Both the position numbers and the translations under genes were made by a program. This document shows, piece after piece, positions 46,905-56,210 of a DNA stretch of 64,000 nt; position 1 is the stretch's first letter, and each line of letters starts with the position of its first letter. Location of the stretch: positions 36,262-100,261 of the forward strand of contig CANEZL010000015.1 in assembly GCA_947444195.1 (NCBI GenBank). Direction: 5' to 3'. The notes under the pieces were generated by a model. That model was given only the letters and a program-made list of their open reading frames with translations, had not been told where the DNA came from and searched no databases. Origin of the DNA: Methylobacteriaceae bacterium (lineage in GTDB: Bacteria > Pseudomonadota > Alphaproteobacteria > Rhizobiales > Beijerinckiaceae).

Positions 46905-48269
46905 TCAGGGGCCGATCCCGAGGGATTTCAGCTTGCGGTGCAGCGCCGAGCGCTCCATGCCGATGAACTCGGCCGTGCGCGAGATGTTGCCCGAGAAGCG
47001 GGCGATCTGCGCGACGAGGTACTCGCGCTCGAAGATCTCGCGGGCCTCGCGCAGCGCCAGGCTCATCAGCTTCTCGCCCCCCGAGCCCGCCGGGGTCGTC
47101 GGCACCAGGGCGCCGATCTCGGAGGGCAGCATCTCCGAGGTGACGTCCTGCTCCGGGTCGGCCTGGGTGAGGATCATCAGCCGCTCGACGTTGTTCTTGA
47201 GCTGGCGCACGTTGCCCGGCCAGTTGTGCGACTGCAGCACCGCCATCGCGTCCTCGGCGATGCGGCGCTTCGGGAGTCCGGTCTGGGCCGAGATGTTGTC
47301 CATGAAGAACTGGATCAATTCGGGCACGTCCTCGCGGCGCTCGGAGAGCGCCGGCACGCGGATCGGCACCACCGAGAGGCGGTGGAACAGGTCCTCCCGC
47401 AGGCGGCCCGCCGCGATCTCCTCGGACAGGTCCTTCGAGGAGGACGAGATGATGCGCACGTCCACGTGGACGCGGGTGGTGCCGCCGACCCGCTGGAAGT
47501 TCTGGTCCACGAGGACGCGCAGGATGCGGTTCTGCGTCTCGCGGGGCATGTCGGCCACCTCGTCGAGGTAGAGGGTGCCGCCGTGCGCCTCCTCCAGCGC
47601 GCCCACGCGGCGCCCGCCCTCGCCCTCGACGCCGAACAGCTCCGCCTCCATCGTCTCGGGCAGGATGGCGGCGGCGTTGAGCAGCACGAAGGGGCCGTTG
47701 GCCCGGGCCGAGGCCTTGTGCAGGGAGCGCGCGGCGAGCTCCTTGCCCGAACCCAGCGCCCCGGTGATCATCACGCGGGCGTTCGTGGGGGCCACCCGGT
47801 CGATGGTCTGGCGGAGCTGGTTGGCGGCCACCGAGCCGCCGACGATGCGGTTGGCATGCCCCGAGCGCGCCTTGAGGTCGCGCACCTCGCGCTTGAGGCG
47901 CGAGGCCTCCAGCGCGCGCTCCGCCACCAGGATCAGCCGGTCGGCCTTGAACGGCTTCTCGATGAAGTCGTAGGCCCCCGCCTTGATGGCCGAGACCGCG
48001 GTCTCGATGTTGCCGTGGCCCGAGATCATCACCACCGGCAGGTCCGGATGGCCGGCCTTGATCAGGTCGAGCACCTGCAGGCCGTCGAGGCGCGAGCCCT
48101 GCAGCCAGATGTCGAGGAAGACCAGATGGGGGCGCCGCGCCTCGATAGCGGCGAGCGCCTCGTCCGAGCCGCCGGCCGTGCGGCAGCGGTGGCCCTCGTC
48201 GTCGAGGATGCCGGCCACGAGGTCGCGGATGTCCGCCTCGTCGTCGACGATCAGGATGTCGGCACTCAT
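46905..48269 (-). CDS. ntrX: Nitrogen regulation response regulator NtrX
   Basis: NtrX, the response partner of NtrY, regulates nitrogen, envelope and redox functions. The 454-residue product has a receiver domain (acidic pair in ILIVDDEADIRD, phospho-Asp in HLVFLDIWLQGSRLDGL, Lys in DFIEKPFKADR), a sigma54-type AAA+ module with Walker A MITGALGSGKELAARSLHKA and Walker B GTLYLDEVADMPR, and a Fis-type helix-turn-helix (SRTAEFIGMERSALHRKLKS). The GAFTGA loop that touches sigma54 is absent (the region reads LFGVEGEGGRRVGALEEAHG), as in other alphaproteobacterial NtrX. Its start is immediately next to the ntrY stop codon. Confidence 0.95.
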   Translation of the reverse strand: MSADILIVDDEADIRDLVAGILDDEGHRCRTAGGSDEALAAIEARRPHLVFLDIWLQGSRLDGLQVLDLIKAGHPDLPVVMISGHGNIETAVSAIKAGAYDFIEKPFKADRLILVAERALEASRLKREVRDLKARSGHANRIVGGSVAANQLRQTIDRVAPTNARVMITGALGSGKELAARSLHKASARANGPFVLLNAAAILPETMEAELFGVEGEGGRRVGALEEAHGGTLYLDEVADMPRETQNRILRVLVDQNFQRVGGTTRVHVDVRIISSSSKDLSEEIAAGRLREDLFHRLSVVPIRVPALSERREDVPELIQFFMDNISAQTGLPKRRIAEDAMAVLQSHNWPGNVRQLKNNVERLMILTQADPEQDVTSEMLPSEIGALVPTTPAGSGGEKLMSLALREAREIFEREYLVAQIARFSGNISRTAEFIGMERSALHRKLKSLGIGP

Positions 48270-50621
48270 CTAGTGCATCTCCGCGATCTGGGGGGCCGTC
48301 CGCGCGGCACCCTTCTCCACTGTCGTCTCGGGTGAACCCTGCGACGGCCCGGCGCGGTGCGGCGCCTCACCCGGCCCGCCCTGGCCGGGGGGATCGCCCT
48401 GCGCCCGCGGCACCCGCATGCGCACCTGGCCGCCGCGCCCGGCGGGGTTGTCGTTGAGCTCGATCCCGCCGCCGTGTTCCTCCAGCACCTTGCTGACGAT
48501 GGCGAGCCCGAGGCCCGTGCCGCCCTCGCGGGTCGTCATGTAGGGCTCGAGCAGGCGCTGGCGCCCCTCGGCGGGAAATCCCTTGCCGTTGTCGGTGACG
48601 GAGATCAGCGCGTAGCCCTCGTCGACGGCGAGGTCCAGGCCGATCTTGCCCTTGCCCAGCACCTCGGGGGGCACCTCGGCCACCGCCTCGACGGCGTTCT
48701 TCAGGATGTTGGTGATCGCCTGGGACAGGAGGCGGATGTCGAAGGCCGCGGTGATGCGCTCGTTGGGCCCCGCCCCCGTCGCCTTGAAGGCGAAGTCGAT
48801 GTCGGGATGGGCGACCCGCATCATGAAGAGGTTCTGCTTGGCGATCTCGGTGAGGTCGTTCTCGGCGATGGCGGGCTTGGGCATGCGGGCGAAGGAGGAG
48901 AACTCGTCCACCATGCGCTTGATCTCGTCGACCTGGCGCACGATCGTGGCCGTGCACTGGTCGAAGACCTCGCGGTCGCTGACGATGACCTTGCCGTATT
49001 TCCGCCGGATGCGCTCCGCCGAGAGCTGGATCGGGGTGAGCGGGTTCTTGATCTCGTGGGCGATGCGGCGGGCCACGTCCGCCCAGGCCGAGGTGCGCTG
49101 GGCCGAGACGAGGTCGGTGATGTCGTCGAGCGTCACCACGAAGCCGCGGGCGGCGCCGTGGGCCTGCTCGCTCGTGACCCGCACCGTCACCGTGCGCTCG
49201 CGGCCCGCCCGCGTCAGCTGGATCTGCTGCTGCACCGCCCGCTGCCGGCTCTCGCCCTCGGCGAGCACGGGGGCGAGCTCGGGCACGGAGGCGGCCAGCC
49301 GCTCGCCGATCAGGGCGTCGCCCGCGAGGTCCAGCATGCGCTCGGCGGCGGGGTTGGCGATGGTGACGAAGCCGCCCGCGTCGATGCCGATGACGCCCGG
49401 CGAGACCCCCGAGAGCACGGCCTCGGTGAAGCGGCGGCGCCGGTCGATCAGGTCGTTGGCCGCGGTCAGCCCGTCGTGCTGGCGGCGCAGCTCCTGCGTC
49501 ATCTTGTTGAAGCTCGCGCCCAGATGCGCGAGGTCCCCGTCCGATTTCTTGGCCGGCACCTGCGCGTAGAAGTTGCCGGACGCCACCTGATCGGCGGCGT
49601 TGATGAGGCGCCGGATCGGGGCGACGAAGCGGTTGGCGAAGTTCAGGCCGAACCACACCGCCGAGAGGAGCGCGATGAGCGCGATCAGCACGAAGATCGA
49701 GGCGAAGGTGACCTGGATCTGCCGCCGGAGCGAGTCGTAGGTGAGGTACTCGGCCGCCGCGGCGCGGGAGACGCCGGGGAACTCGATGGCGAGCTGGCTC
49801 ACCTCCCGCTGCACCATCAGCACGGCGTCGTCGTAGGCGGGCATGCGCAGGAGCGCCGCGAAGACGCGGCCCTCGGTGGGCAGCAGGCAGATCGGGTCGT
49901 TGGACTTCGCCGCGTCCTCGAAGGCCGCCGCCGAGGGCAGGCGCGTGCTCTGGAGGACGTCGATCCTGGCACGCGCCACCACCTCGGTCGGCCCGCGCAT
50001 GATCTGGGCGACGGGCAGCCCGAGATTCGTCGCCCGCGTGGTGAGGAAGTTCTGGAACCAGTCCCGGTTCACGTCGAAGTTCGGCCGCGCCCGGGTCAGG
50101 TCGTCGTTGAGGATGCGGATCTCGCGGGCGAGCGACTGGCACTGGTTCTCCTGGTAGGCGTCGGCCACCTCCACGGATTTCAGCACCACGTCGCGCACCC
50201 GGTCGGTGAAGCCGAGGGACAGGCCGCGGTCGATCGTCACCGAGGCGACGACGGCGAGCAGGATCGTCGGCAGGATCGCGATCAGCGAGAACAGGCCGAC
50301 GATGCGCGTGTGCAGCCGCGCCACCGCCGCGTGCGCCCGCCGCGCCAGGAGGAAGACCCGGGCCTCCCAGGCGATGATCACCACGAGGCCGAGCACCAGC
50401 GCCACGTTGACGGCGAGCAGGGTGAGCCCGATCGTCGGCGTCGGCGTGAGCCGGATCATCCCGGCCAGAACGAGGAAGGTGCCGATCGCCGAGACCAGCG
50501 CCGTCACCACCACGGCGGCGCCGATCCAGCCGGGACCGCGCGGATCCGGCCGCGCGCCCTCGGCGGCGGGACCGGCCGGTCCGGGCTCCTCTCGGGGAGG
50601 CGTTCTGCGCAGAAGCCGCAT
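48270..50621 (-). CDS. ntrY: Nitrogen regulation sensor histidine kinase NtrY
   Basis: The membrane sensor kinase for NtrX. Of 783 residues, helices lie near 35-60, 70-90 and 112-135 around a periplasmic sensor region, with another near 310-330. A HAMP domain follows (RFVAPIRRLINAADQVASGN), then a PAS domain, the H-box (VARRIAHEIKNPLTPIQLSA) and HATPase motifs (ILKNAVEAVAEV, DNGKGFP, GGTGLGLAIVSKVLEEHGG). The C-terminal 45 residues are Pro/Gly-rich. ATG 50621 is chosen; a longer open frame begins at 50675 but lacks support. ntrX follows without a gap, so translation is probably coupled. Confidence 0.95.
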   Translation of the reverse strand: MRLLRRTPPREEPGPAGPAAEGARPDPRGPGWIGAAVVVTALVSAIGTFLVLAGMIRLTPTPTIGLTLLAVNVALVLGLVVIIAWEARVFLLARRAHAAVARLHTRIVGLFSLIAILPTILLAVVASVTIDRGLSLGFTDRVRDVVLKSVEVADAYQENQCQSLAREIRILNDDLTRARPNFDVNRDWFQNFLTTRATNLGLPVAQIMRGPTEVVARARIDVLQSTRLPSAAAFEDAAKSNDPICLLPTEGRVFAALLRMPAYDDAVLMVQREVSQLAIEFPGVSRAAAAEYLTYDSLRRQIQVTFASIFVLIALIALLSAVWFGLNFANRFVAPIRRLINAADQVASGNFYAQVPAKKSDGDLAHLGASFNKMTQELRRQHDGLTAANDLIDRRRRFTEAVLSGVSPGVIGIDAGGFVTIANPAAERMLDLAGDALIGERLAASVPELAPVLAEGESRQRAVQQQIQLTRAGRERTVTVRVTSEQAHGAARGFVVTLDDITDLVSAQRTSAWADVARRIAHEIKNPLTPIQLSAERIRRKYGKVIVSDREVFDQCTATIVRQVDEIKRMVDEFSSFARMPKPAIAENDLTEIAKQNLFMMRVAHPDIDFAFKATGAGPNERITAAFDIRLLSQAITNILKNAVEAVAEVPPEVLGKGKIGLDLAVDEGYALISVTDNGKGFPAEGRQRLLEPYMTTREGGTGLGLAIVSKVLEEHGGGIELNDNPAGRGGQVRMRVPRAQGDPPGQGGPGEAPHRAGPSQGSPETTVEKGAARTAPQIAEMH

Positions 50622-50758
50622 GGCTGATGCGGGGCCACAACAGTGTGGCGAAATTAATACGGCCGGGCCGGCCACGGCCGGATCCGATGCCGGCCGGGCG
50701 CCCGTGCCGCAGGGGCTCCGGCTTTGAGCGGAAGGCCCCCCGTGCTAGTCCGATCGGC

Positions 50759-50851
50759 GGAGGCGAACGGGGTCTGGTGGCCCCCCTGGTCTTCAAAACC
50801 AGTGGTACGCCAACAGCGTACGGTGGGTTCGATTCCCATCCGCTTCCGCCA
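50759..50851 (+). tRNA. selC: Selenocysteine tRNA (UCA anticodon)
   Basis: 93 nt ending in the encoded CCA. The anticodon arm is CTGGT-CTTCAAA-ACCAG with anticodon TCA at 50793-50795, which reads UGA. An extended D arm (GGGGTCTGGTGGCCCC), a long variable arm (about 50803-50820, GGTACGCC...GGCGTAC-like pairing) and the T arm GGGTTCGATTCCC are typical of SelC. The 5' strand GGAGGCG pairs with CGCTTCC with one G-U. Its presence shows the organism can insert selenocysteine; selA, selB and target genes are not in this window. Confidence 0.92.
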
Positions 50852-50922
50852 GGACCTCCTCGCCTACCCCAAGACTTCCTCGCCACCCCGTCGACGGGCG
50901 CCGCCGGGCGGGCCCCGTCCGA

Positions 50923-51279
50923 TCAGCGGACGAACCAGAGCGCGCCGCCGATCACCGCCATCGTGAGCGCGATGAAGCCGGCGAAGGCGGGCATGACCCA
51001 GCCGCGCCGCCCGTGCGGATCGGCCGCCTTCCGCGCGCCCGCAGGGGCCGCCTCGGTGGCGCGGGCGAGGGCGACGCGCTCCGGCGTCGGCGGCGTGCCG
51101 CCGGCCTCGTCGCAGGTGCCGAGCTGGGCCATGCCGGGATCGTAATGGGCGATCCTGTCGCCGGTCGCCCCGCTGTCGATGTCCGCCTTCAGCATGGCGG
51201 TGGTCGGCCGGTCCGATGCCGGCGGCGGGTCGACCCGCAGGTTGCCGGGCGGCGGCGGGTCCTCGGATCGGAACGTCAT
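50923..51279 (-). CDS. Small tail-anchored hypothetical protein
   Basis: A 118-residue protein with a Pro-rich, polar N-terminus and one C-terminal membrane helix (VMPAFAGFIALTMAVIGGAL, about 95-114), so probably tail-anchored. I do not recognise a family. The frame's composition at third positions is GC-rich like the neighbours. ATG 51279 has a GGAGAG upstream on the minus strand. It lies between tRNA-Sec and the lytic transglycosylase gene, from which it diverges. Confidence 0.55.
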   Translation of the reverse strand: MTFRSEDPPPPGNLRVDPPPASDRPTTAMLKADIDSGATGDRIAHYDPGMAQLGTCDEAGGTPPTPERVALARATEAAPAGARKAADPHGRRGWVMPAFAGFIALTMAVIGGALWFVR

Positions 51280-51552
51280 GGCGGCTCTCCGTGGCGGGCC
51301 AAGGGGAAATGGATGCCGCGCCGGGACGGTTCAGGCCGCCGGCCTGCGACAGCTTCGCCCGGCCCGGGCCCGCCCGGAACGGGGTCCGGGATGCGAGGTC
51401 GGCCAGGGATGCCCGGTGACGGACAGAGCGACGGACAGAGCGACGACACACGGCAGCACCCGCGTGGCCCGGCGCGACGGGATCGCCCCTCGCATCGGGG
51501 CCGCCCCCGTGCGACGGTGCCCGCCTCGCCGGAGAGGGTAGACGAGGACCCC

Positions 51553-52812
51553 ATGCGCAAAGCCCGCCGCGGAGCGCGTCTCCGAAGGCTGCTCCGGACA
51601 GCGCTTCTCGGCCTCGCCGCGCTGGCGGCTCCCCTGCCGCGGCCCGCGGCGGCCGAGCCCGCGCCTCCGGAGAGACCCTTCGCCCTCTGCCTGGAGGATC
51701 TCGTTGCGGCGGCCGAGGCGCGGGGCGTGCCCGGGACCCTGGCCGCCGGGGAAGTCACCGGCCTCGCCCCCGATCCCGCTGTGCTCGCGGCCACCCGGGG
51801 CCAGGCGGAGTTCGTCCGGCCGATCTGGGCCTATATCGACGCCGCTGCCGGCGAGGGGCGGATCGCGGAGGGACGGCGCCGGCTCGACGCGCTGGCCCCC
51901 CTCCTCGACGGGATCGAGGACCGCTTCGGCGTCGACCGCTTCACCCTGGTGGCGATCTGGGCCGTCGAGTCGAGCTACGGCGCGGTGCTCGCGGACGCGA
52001 ACGTGGTCCGGCCGGTGATCCGCTCCCTCGCCACCCTCGCCTGCCGGGATCCCGGCCGCCCCGCCTACTGGCGCGACGAGCTCGCCGCAGTCCTCGCCAT
52101 CCGCGCCCGCGGCGAGGCCCCGCCCGGTCAGCTCACCGGCTCCTGGGCCGGCGCCATGGGCCATACCCAGTTCATGCCGACGGTCTACGAGCGCTACGCG
52201 GTGGACGGGGACGGCGACGGGCGGCGCGACATCTGGACCTCCGCGGCGGACGCGCTCGCCTCCACCGCCAACTACCTCGCCGCGACGGGCTGGCGGCGGG
52301 GGGAGCGCTGGGGCGCCGAGGCCGCCCTGCCCGAGGGGTTCGACCTCGCCCTCGCCGACGAGACCACCGCGCGCAGCCTCGTCGACTGGGCCGCCCTCGG
52401 CGTGCGGCCCGTCCACGGGACCGCCCCCGCCGATCCGGCGACGCCCGCGACCCTGCTGCTGCCGGCGGGCGCCCGCGGGCCCGCCTTCCTGCTGCTGCCG
52501 AATTTCCGCGGCCTCCTGCGCTACAACACCGCCCTCGCCTACGCGCTGGCCGTGGCGCATCTCTCCGACCGCCTGCGCGGGGAGCCGCCCCTGGTCCGCG
52601 ACTGGCCGCGGGGCGACCGGGCGCTCACCACCGCCGAGCGCACGGAACTGCAGGAGCGCCTCGCCGCCCGCGGCCACGCCCCCGGCGCCGCCGACGGCAA
52701 GATCGGCCCGCGCACCCAGGCGGCGATCCGCGCCTTCCAGGCCGCCTCCGGCCTGCCGCCGGACGGCTACGCCGACGCCGCGCTCCTGGAACGGATCCGC
52801 GCCCTGCCCTGA
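51553..52812 (+). CDS. Lytic murein transglycosylase (MltB-like, with peptidoglycan-binding domain)
   Basis: A secreted enzyme that cleaves peptidoglycan glycan strands to anhydromuropeptides. The 419-residue product has a signal peptide (residues 1-34, ending RPAAAEP). Its SLT_2 domain has the catalytic Glu in VAIWAVESSYGAVLAD, and GSWAGAMGHTQFMPTVYERY and STANYLAATGWRRGERWGAE motifs. A C-terminal peptidoglycan-binding domain (AADGKIGPRTQAAIRAFQAA, about 375-394) follows. ATG 51553 is preceded by GAGGAC. No lipobox is seen, so it is periplasmic rather than lipid-anchored. Confidence 0.9.
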   Translation: MRKARRGARLRRLLRTALLGLAALAAPLPRPAAAEPAPPERPFALCLEDLVAAAEARGVPGTLAAGEVTGLAPDPAVLAATRGQAEFVRPIWAYIDAAAGEGRIAEGRRRLDALAPLLDGIEDRFGVDRFTLVAIWAVESSYGAVLADANVVRPVIRSLATLACRDPGRPAYWRDELAAVLAIRARGEAPPGQLTGSWAGAMGHTQFMPTVYERYAVDGDGDGRRDIWTSAADALASTANYLAATGWRRGERWGAEAALPEGFDLALADETTARSLVDWAALGVRPVHGTAPADPATPATLLLPAGARGPAFLLLPNFRGLLRYNTALAYALAVAHLSDRLRGEPPLVRDWPRGDRALTTAERTELQERLAARGHAPGAADGKIGPRTQAAIRAFQAASGLPPDGYADAALLERIRALP

Positions 52813-52935
52813 GCCGGCTCACGGACGAACCATCAAACGGCCGTATTCGGGCGCGCTTAAACGGGGTTCAGGCGGCACGGGGCCCGCGGGGGCCCTCCGC
52901 GCCGCACCCCTTCACCGGCAGCGAGATCCTGAAGC

Positions 52936-53958
52936 ATGGCGGCACGCGCGCACGAATCCGTTCCCGAGCACGCGCCGGCCCTGCCCGGCGAGGCGGCGGA
53001 TATCTGCGCGACCGGCCTCCAGAGCCTGGAGATCGGCATGGAGGCGATGCGCGCGCTGTCCGGCGCGCTCGGTGGCCGGCTCGCCCCCGCCTTCGCGGCG
53101 GCGGTGGAGCGGCTGCTGGCCACGGAAGGGCGCGTCATCGTCTGCGGCGTCGGCAAGAGCGGGCATATCGGCCGCAAGATCTCCGCGACGCTCGCCTCCA
53201 CCGGCACGCCGGCCTTCTTCGTCCACCCCACCGAGGCGAGCCACGGCGACCTCGGCATGATCACGCCGCAGGACACGATCCTCGCCCTGTCCTGGTCGGG
53301 CGAGACGGCCGAACTCGGCGACCTCACGAACTTCTCGCGCCGCTTCTCGATCCCGCTCATCGCCGTCACCGCCCGGGCCGAGAGCTCGCTCGCCCGGGCC
53401 GCCGACGTGGTGCTCGATCTGCCGAAGGTGCGCGAATCCTGCCCGCACGATCTGGCGCCCACCTCCTCCAGCCTGATCCAGCTCGCGCTCGGCGACGCGC
53501 TGGCCGTGGCGCTCCTGAAGCAGCGCGGCTTCACCCAGTCCCGCTTCCGCATCCTGCATCCGGGGGGCACGCTCGCCGCCCGCCTCAAGACCGTGCGCCA
53601 GCTCATGCATCCGGGCGCGGCGATGCCGGTGGTGGCCCGCGGCACGCCGATGTCCGAGGTGCTGGTGCGCATCGCCGAGCACCGCTTCGGCTGCGCCGGC
53701 GTGGTCGACGCGGACGGGGCCATCGTCGGCATCGTCACGGACGGCGACCTGCGCCGCCACATGGGCCCGGCGCTGCTGGCCACCCCGGTCGAGGCGGTGA
53801 TGACGCCCCGCCCCGTCACCATCGAGCCCGACAGCCTCGCGGGCTCGGCCCTGGAGGTGATGAACCGCAAGCGCATCACCGCGGTCTTCGTGGTGGAGGG
53901 GGGCCGCCCGGTCGGCATCATCCACGTCCACGACCTGCTGACGGCGGGCGTGGTCTGA
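52936..53958 (+). CDS. kdsD: D-arabinose 5-phosphate isomerase
   Basis: Interconverts ribulose 5-phosphate and arabinose 5-phosphate, the first step to Kdo of lipopolysaccharide. The 340-residue product has a SIS domain with VIVCGVGKSGHIGRKISATL (about 67-86), VHPTEASHGDLGMITPQD, LSWSGETAELGDL and the His-containing LHPGGTLAARL. Two CBS domains follow in its last 130 residues (MPVVARGTPMSEVLVRIAEH, GIVTDGDLRRHMGPAL and VGIIHVHDLLTAGVV). ATG 52936 gives standard length. It is 123 nt behind the lytic transglycosylase gene and followed by a terminator. Confidence 0.94.
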   Translation: MAARAHESVPEHAPALPGEAADICATGLQSLEIGMEAMRALSGALGGRLAPAFAAAVERLLATEGRVIVCGVGKSGHIGRKISATLASTGTPAFFVHPTEASHGDLGMITPQDTILALSWSGETAELGDLTNFSRRFSIPLIAVTARAESSLARAADVVLDLPKVRESCPHDLAPTSSSLIQLALGDALAVALLKQRGFTQSRFRILHPGGTLAARLKTVRQLMHPGAAMPVVARGTPMSEVLVRIAEHRFGCAGVVDADGAIVGIVTDGDLRRHMGPALLATPVEAVMTPRPVTIEPDSLAGSALEVMNRKRITAVFVVEGGRPVGIIHVHDLLTAGVV

Positions 53959-54086
53959 GCATCGAACGAGGCGCGGTTTTCATCCAGGCGGCTCAGGTAT
54001 ACCAGACCGGCGTCCAGCGCGATTGTGCCGTTCCCGGCAAAGCTTAAGCTGCGCGCATCCTCCCAGGGGCAGACCCGCCCCCCTTC

Positions 54087-54119
54087 GACCCGCCCGGCCC
54101 CCGCCGAGCGGGTCTTTTT
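54087..54119 (+). terminator. Intrinsic terminator after kdsD
   Basis: GACCCGC at 54087-54093 pairs with GCGGGTC at 54108-54114, followed by TTTTTC. It is a GC stem with U tract, 130 nt past the kdsD stop and ahead of the DUF4336 gene. Confidence 0.75.
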
Positions 54120-54206
54120 CTTGCGGCGTGTCCTTGCGGCCTTCCCGGGCCGATGCGGGTTCTCCCGGGGACCGTCCCCGCTCGGGGCGCGCCGGGGAGA
54201 GGCCCG

Positions 54207-54947
54207 ATGCACGCGACGACCTACCCGCCCCTCGACGTCCTGAAGCCCCTGGCCCCCGATCTCTGGATCGTCGACAGCGGCCCCCTCCCCGTCTACGGCC
54301 TGCCGCTTCCCGTGCGCATGACCGTGCTGCGCCTGCGCGACGGCTCCATCCTCCTGCATTCGCCGACCCGCCACACGCCCGACCTGCACCGGGCCGTGGC
54401 CGCCCTCGGCCCGATCCGCCACCTCGCGGCGCCCAACATCGCCCACTGGCGCTACCTGCAGGACTGGCAGCGGGCCTGTCCGGAGGCGCTGACCTGGGGC
54501 GCGCCCAACCTGCGGCACCGCCGCCCGGTGCGCCGGGCGGCCCTGCGCATCGACCGGGACCTGCCCGGGACCGCCCCGCCAGACTGGGCGGCGGACCTGG
54601 AACTCGTCACCGTTCCGGGCGGCCTCGGCTTCCGCGAGGTGGCCTTCTTCCACAAGCCCTCGCGCAGCCTCGTCCTCACCGATCTCGTGGTGAACCTGGA
54701 GCCGGGCAAGCTGCCCTGGCCCATGCGCCTGCCCGCGCGGCTCGCCGGGATGACCGCGCCGGACGGCCGCGCCCCGCTCTACCTGCGCGCGGTGGTGCGG
54801 ATGCGCCGGGCCGAGGCGGCGCGGGCGGCGAGCACCCTCCTCGCCCTCGCCCCCGAGCGGGTCCTGTTCGCCCACGGCGCGTGGTTCGCCCGCGACGCGG
54901 GGGCCGCCCTGCGGCGCTCCCTGCGCTGGCTGGTCCCGCTCCCCTGA
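54207..54947 (+). CDS. DUF4336 family protein, metallo-hydrolase-like
   Basis: A 246-residue protein of the DUF4336 family, related in fold to metallo-beta-lactamases but of unknown function. Landmarks are DLWIVDSGPLPVYGLPLPVR (about 18-37), MTVLRLRDGSILLHSPTRHT, the HLAAPNIAHWRYLQDWQRAC segment, EVAFFHKPSRSLVLTDLVVN and the late VLFAHGAWFARD with a conserved His. The classical HxHxDH metal motif is reduced to single His residues. ATG 54207 follows GGGGAGAGG. It stands alone after a terminator. Confidence 0.8.
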   Translation: MHATTYPPLDVLKPLAPDLWIVDSGPLPVYGLPLPVRMTVLRLRDGSILLHSPTRHTPDLHRAVAALGPIRHLAAPNIAHWRYLQDWQRACPEALTWGAPNLRHRRPVRRAALRIDRDLPGTAPPDWAADLELVTVPGGLGFREVAFFHKPSRSLVLTDLVVNLEPGKLPWPMRLPARLAGMTAPDGRAPLYLRAVVRMRRAEAARAASTLLALAPERVLFAHGAWFARDAGAALRRSLRWLVPLP

Positions 54948-55097
54948 GGGCGCTCCCGGCGATGGCCCACCGCGCAGATGCGCAATCCGTTTCCCGAGAT
55001 CCGCGGGCGACCGTAAAGAGACGGGGCGTGCCGCCGTTTCCGCGGACATGGCAGCCCGCCCGCGAACCGTCTCCCCTCCCGCGCCCCGGTCCCGACC

Positions 55098-56045
55098 ATG
55101 CTCGCGACGCTCCCGGTCGTGCTGCCGATCTTCGCGCTGATCCTCACGGGCTGGCTCGCCCGGCGCGGCGGCCTGCTCGGGCCCCAGGCCACGAGCGAGA
55201 TCAACCGCTTCGTCGTCTACCTCGCCCTGCCCGCCCTCCTCTTCGACGTGATGGCCCACGCGGCCTGGAGCGAGATCTGGCAGCCGGGCTTCATCGCGGC
55301 CTTCGGGGGCAGCAGCCTCGCGCTGCTCGCCCTCACCGTGGCCCTGCGCCTGCGCCGCGGGCGGCCCCTCGCGGACGCGGCCATCGACGGGCTCAACGCG
55401 GCCTATCCGAATACCGGCTTCATGGGCTTCCCCCTCGCGCTCGTGGCGCTCGGGCCGGCGGCGCTGGCGCCGACGACCATCGCCACCATCCTCACCGTCT
55501 GCCTCGTCTTCGCCGGGGCGATCGTGCTGATCGAGGCGGGCCTGAGGGCGGGGCCGGGGGGCGCCCGGCTCGTCGGCGCGGTGGCGCGGGCGCTGGCGCG
55601 CAACCCCCTCCTCCTGGCGCCGCTGGCCGGCGCGATGCTGGCCGCCTCCGGCCTCGCGGTGCCGGCCCCGGCCGAGACCTTCCTGAAGCTGCTGGGCGGG
55701 GCGGCCTCCCCCTGCGCCCTGGTGGCGCTCGGCCTGTTCCTCGCCCGGAGCGGCGGCGCGGGCGCCCCGCGGCCGGGGCGGGAGGCCGGCGCCACCGCCC
55801 TCCTCGTCGCCCTGAAGCTCGTGGTGCATCCGGTCCTGACCTACGCGCTCGGCCGCTGGCTCGGCCTGTCGCCGATCCTGCTGCACACCGCCGTGCTGAT
55901 GGCGGCCCTCCCCACCGGGACCGGCCCGTTCATGCTGGCGGAGTTCTACCGGCGCGAGGGCGCGGTCACCGCCGACACCATCCTCGTCTCGACGGTGCTC
56001 TCGGTGGGCACGGTCTCGGCCTATCTCGCCGTCGCGGCCGGGTGA
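55098..56045 (+). CDS. AEC family transporter (auxin efflux carrier-like)
   Basis: A 315-residue inner-membrane carrier of the AEC/BASS-related superfamily. Bacterial members export malonate, malate or unknown anions. It has ten helices in two five-helix repeats. Landmarks are INRFVVYLALPALLFDVMAH (about 35-54), the NAAYPNTGFMGFPLALVALG crossing region with its Asn-Thr pair (about 100-119), VLAASGLAVPAPAETFLKLL and the second crossing region with MAALPTGTGPFMLAEFYRRE (about 274-293). Substrate unknown. ATG 55098 gives a normal length. It converges on an 80-codon gene across hairpin repeats. Confidence 0.85.
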   Translation: MLATLPVVLPIFALILTGWLARRGGLLGPQATSEINRFVVYLALPALLFDVMAHAAWSEIWQPGFIAAFGGSSLALLALTVALRLRRGRPLADAAIDGLNAAYPNTGFMGFPLALVALGPAALAPTTIATILTVCLVFAGAIVLIEAGLRAGPGGARLVGAVARALARNPLLLAPLAGAMLAASGLAVPAPAETFLKLLGGAASPCALVALGLFLARSGGAGAPRPGREAGATALLVALKLVVHPVLTYALGRWLGLSPILLHTAVLMAALPTGTGPFMLAEFYRREGAVTADTILVSTVLSVGTVSAYLAVAAG

Positions 56046-56102
56046 GATCCGGTCCTGTTCGGGATCCGAGGGACAGGGGGCGGAAGGCAGCGCTGCGCCC
56101 CA

Positions 56103-56155
56103 CCCTGCACCCCCCCCTCTCCGGCTCTTCCCCGCAAGGGGGAAGCGAGGCCCGC
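56103..56155. repeat. Short CTTCCCCGCAAGGGGGAAG hairpin repeat, copy 2
   Basis: Relative of 32772-32823: CTTCCCC-GCAA-GGGGGAAG with the same flanking words. The outer pair differs from copy 1 (T-A here, C-G there), keeping pairing. It lies just upstream of the 110-nt repeat in the same convergent gap. Confidence 0.65.
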
Positions 56156-56210
56156 GCAGACGGGCGCGCCGCGTCGAGCCCGGGTCCGAACGCCCGCCCC
56201 CGTGACGGGT

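Noticed and set aside
46905..48269. Loss of the GAFTGA motif in NtrX as a mutation
   Set aside because: Alphaproteobacterial NtrX proteins are generally described with an altered loop here, so it is a family trait.
50759..50851. tRNA-Sec as an integration site for a genomic island
   Set aside because: No integrase, no direct repeat of the tRNA end, and flanking genes are ordinary core genes.
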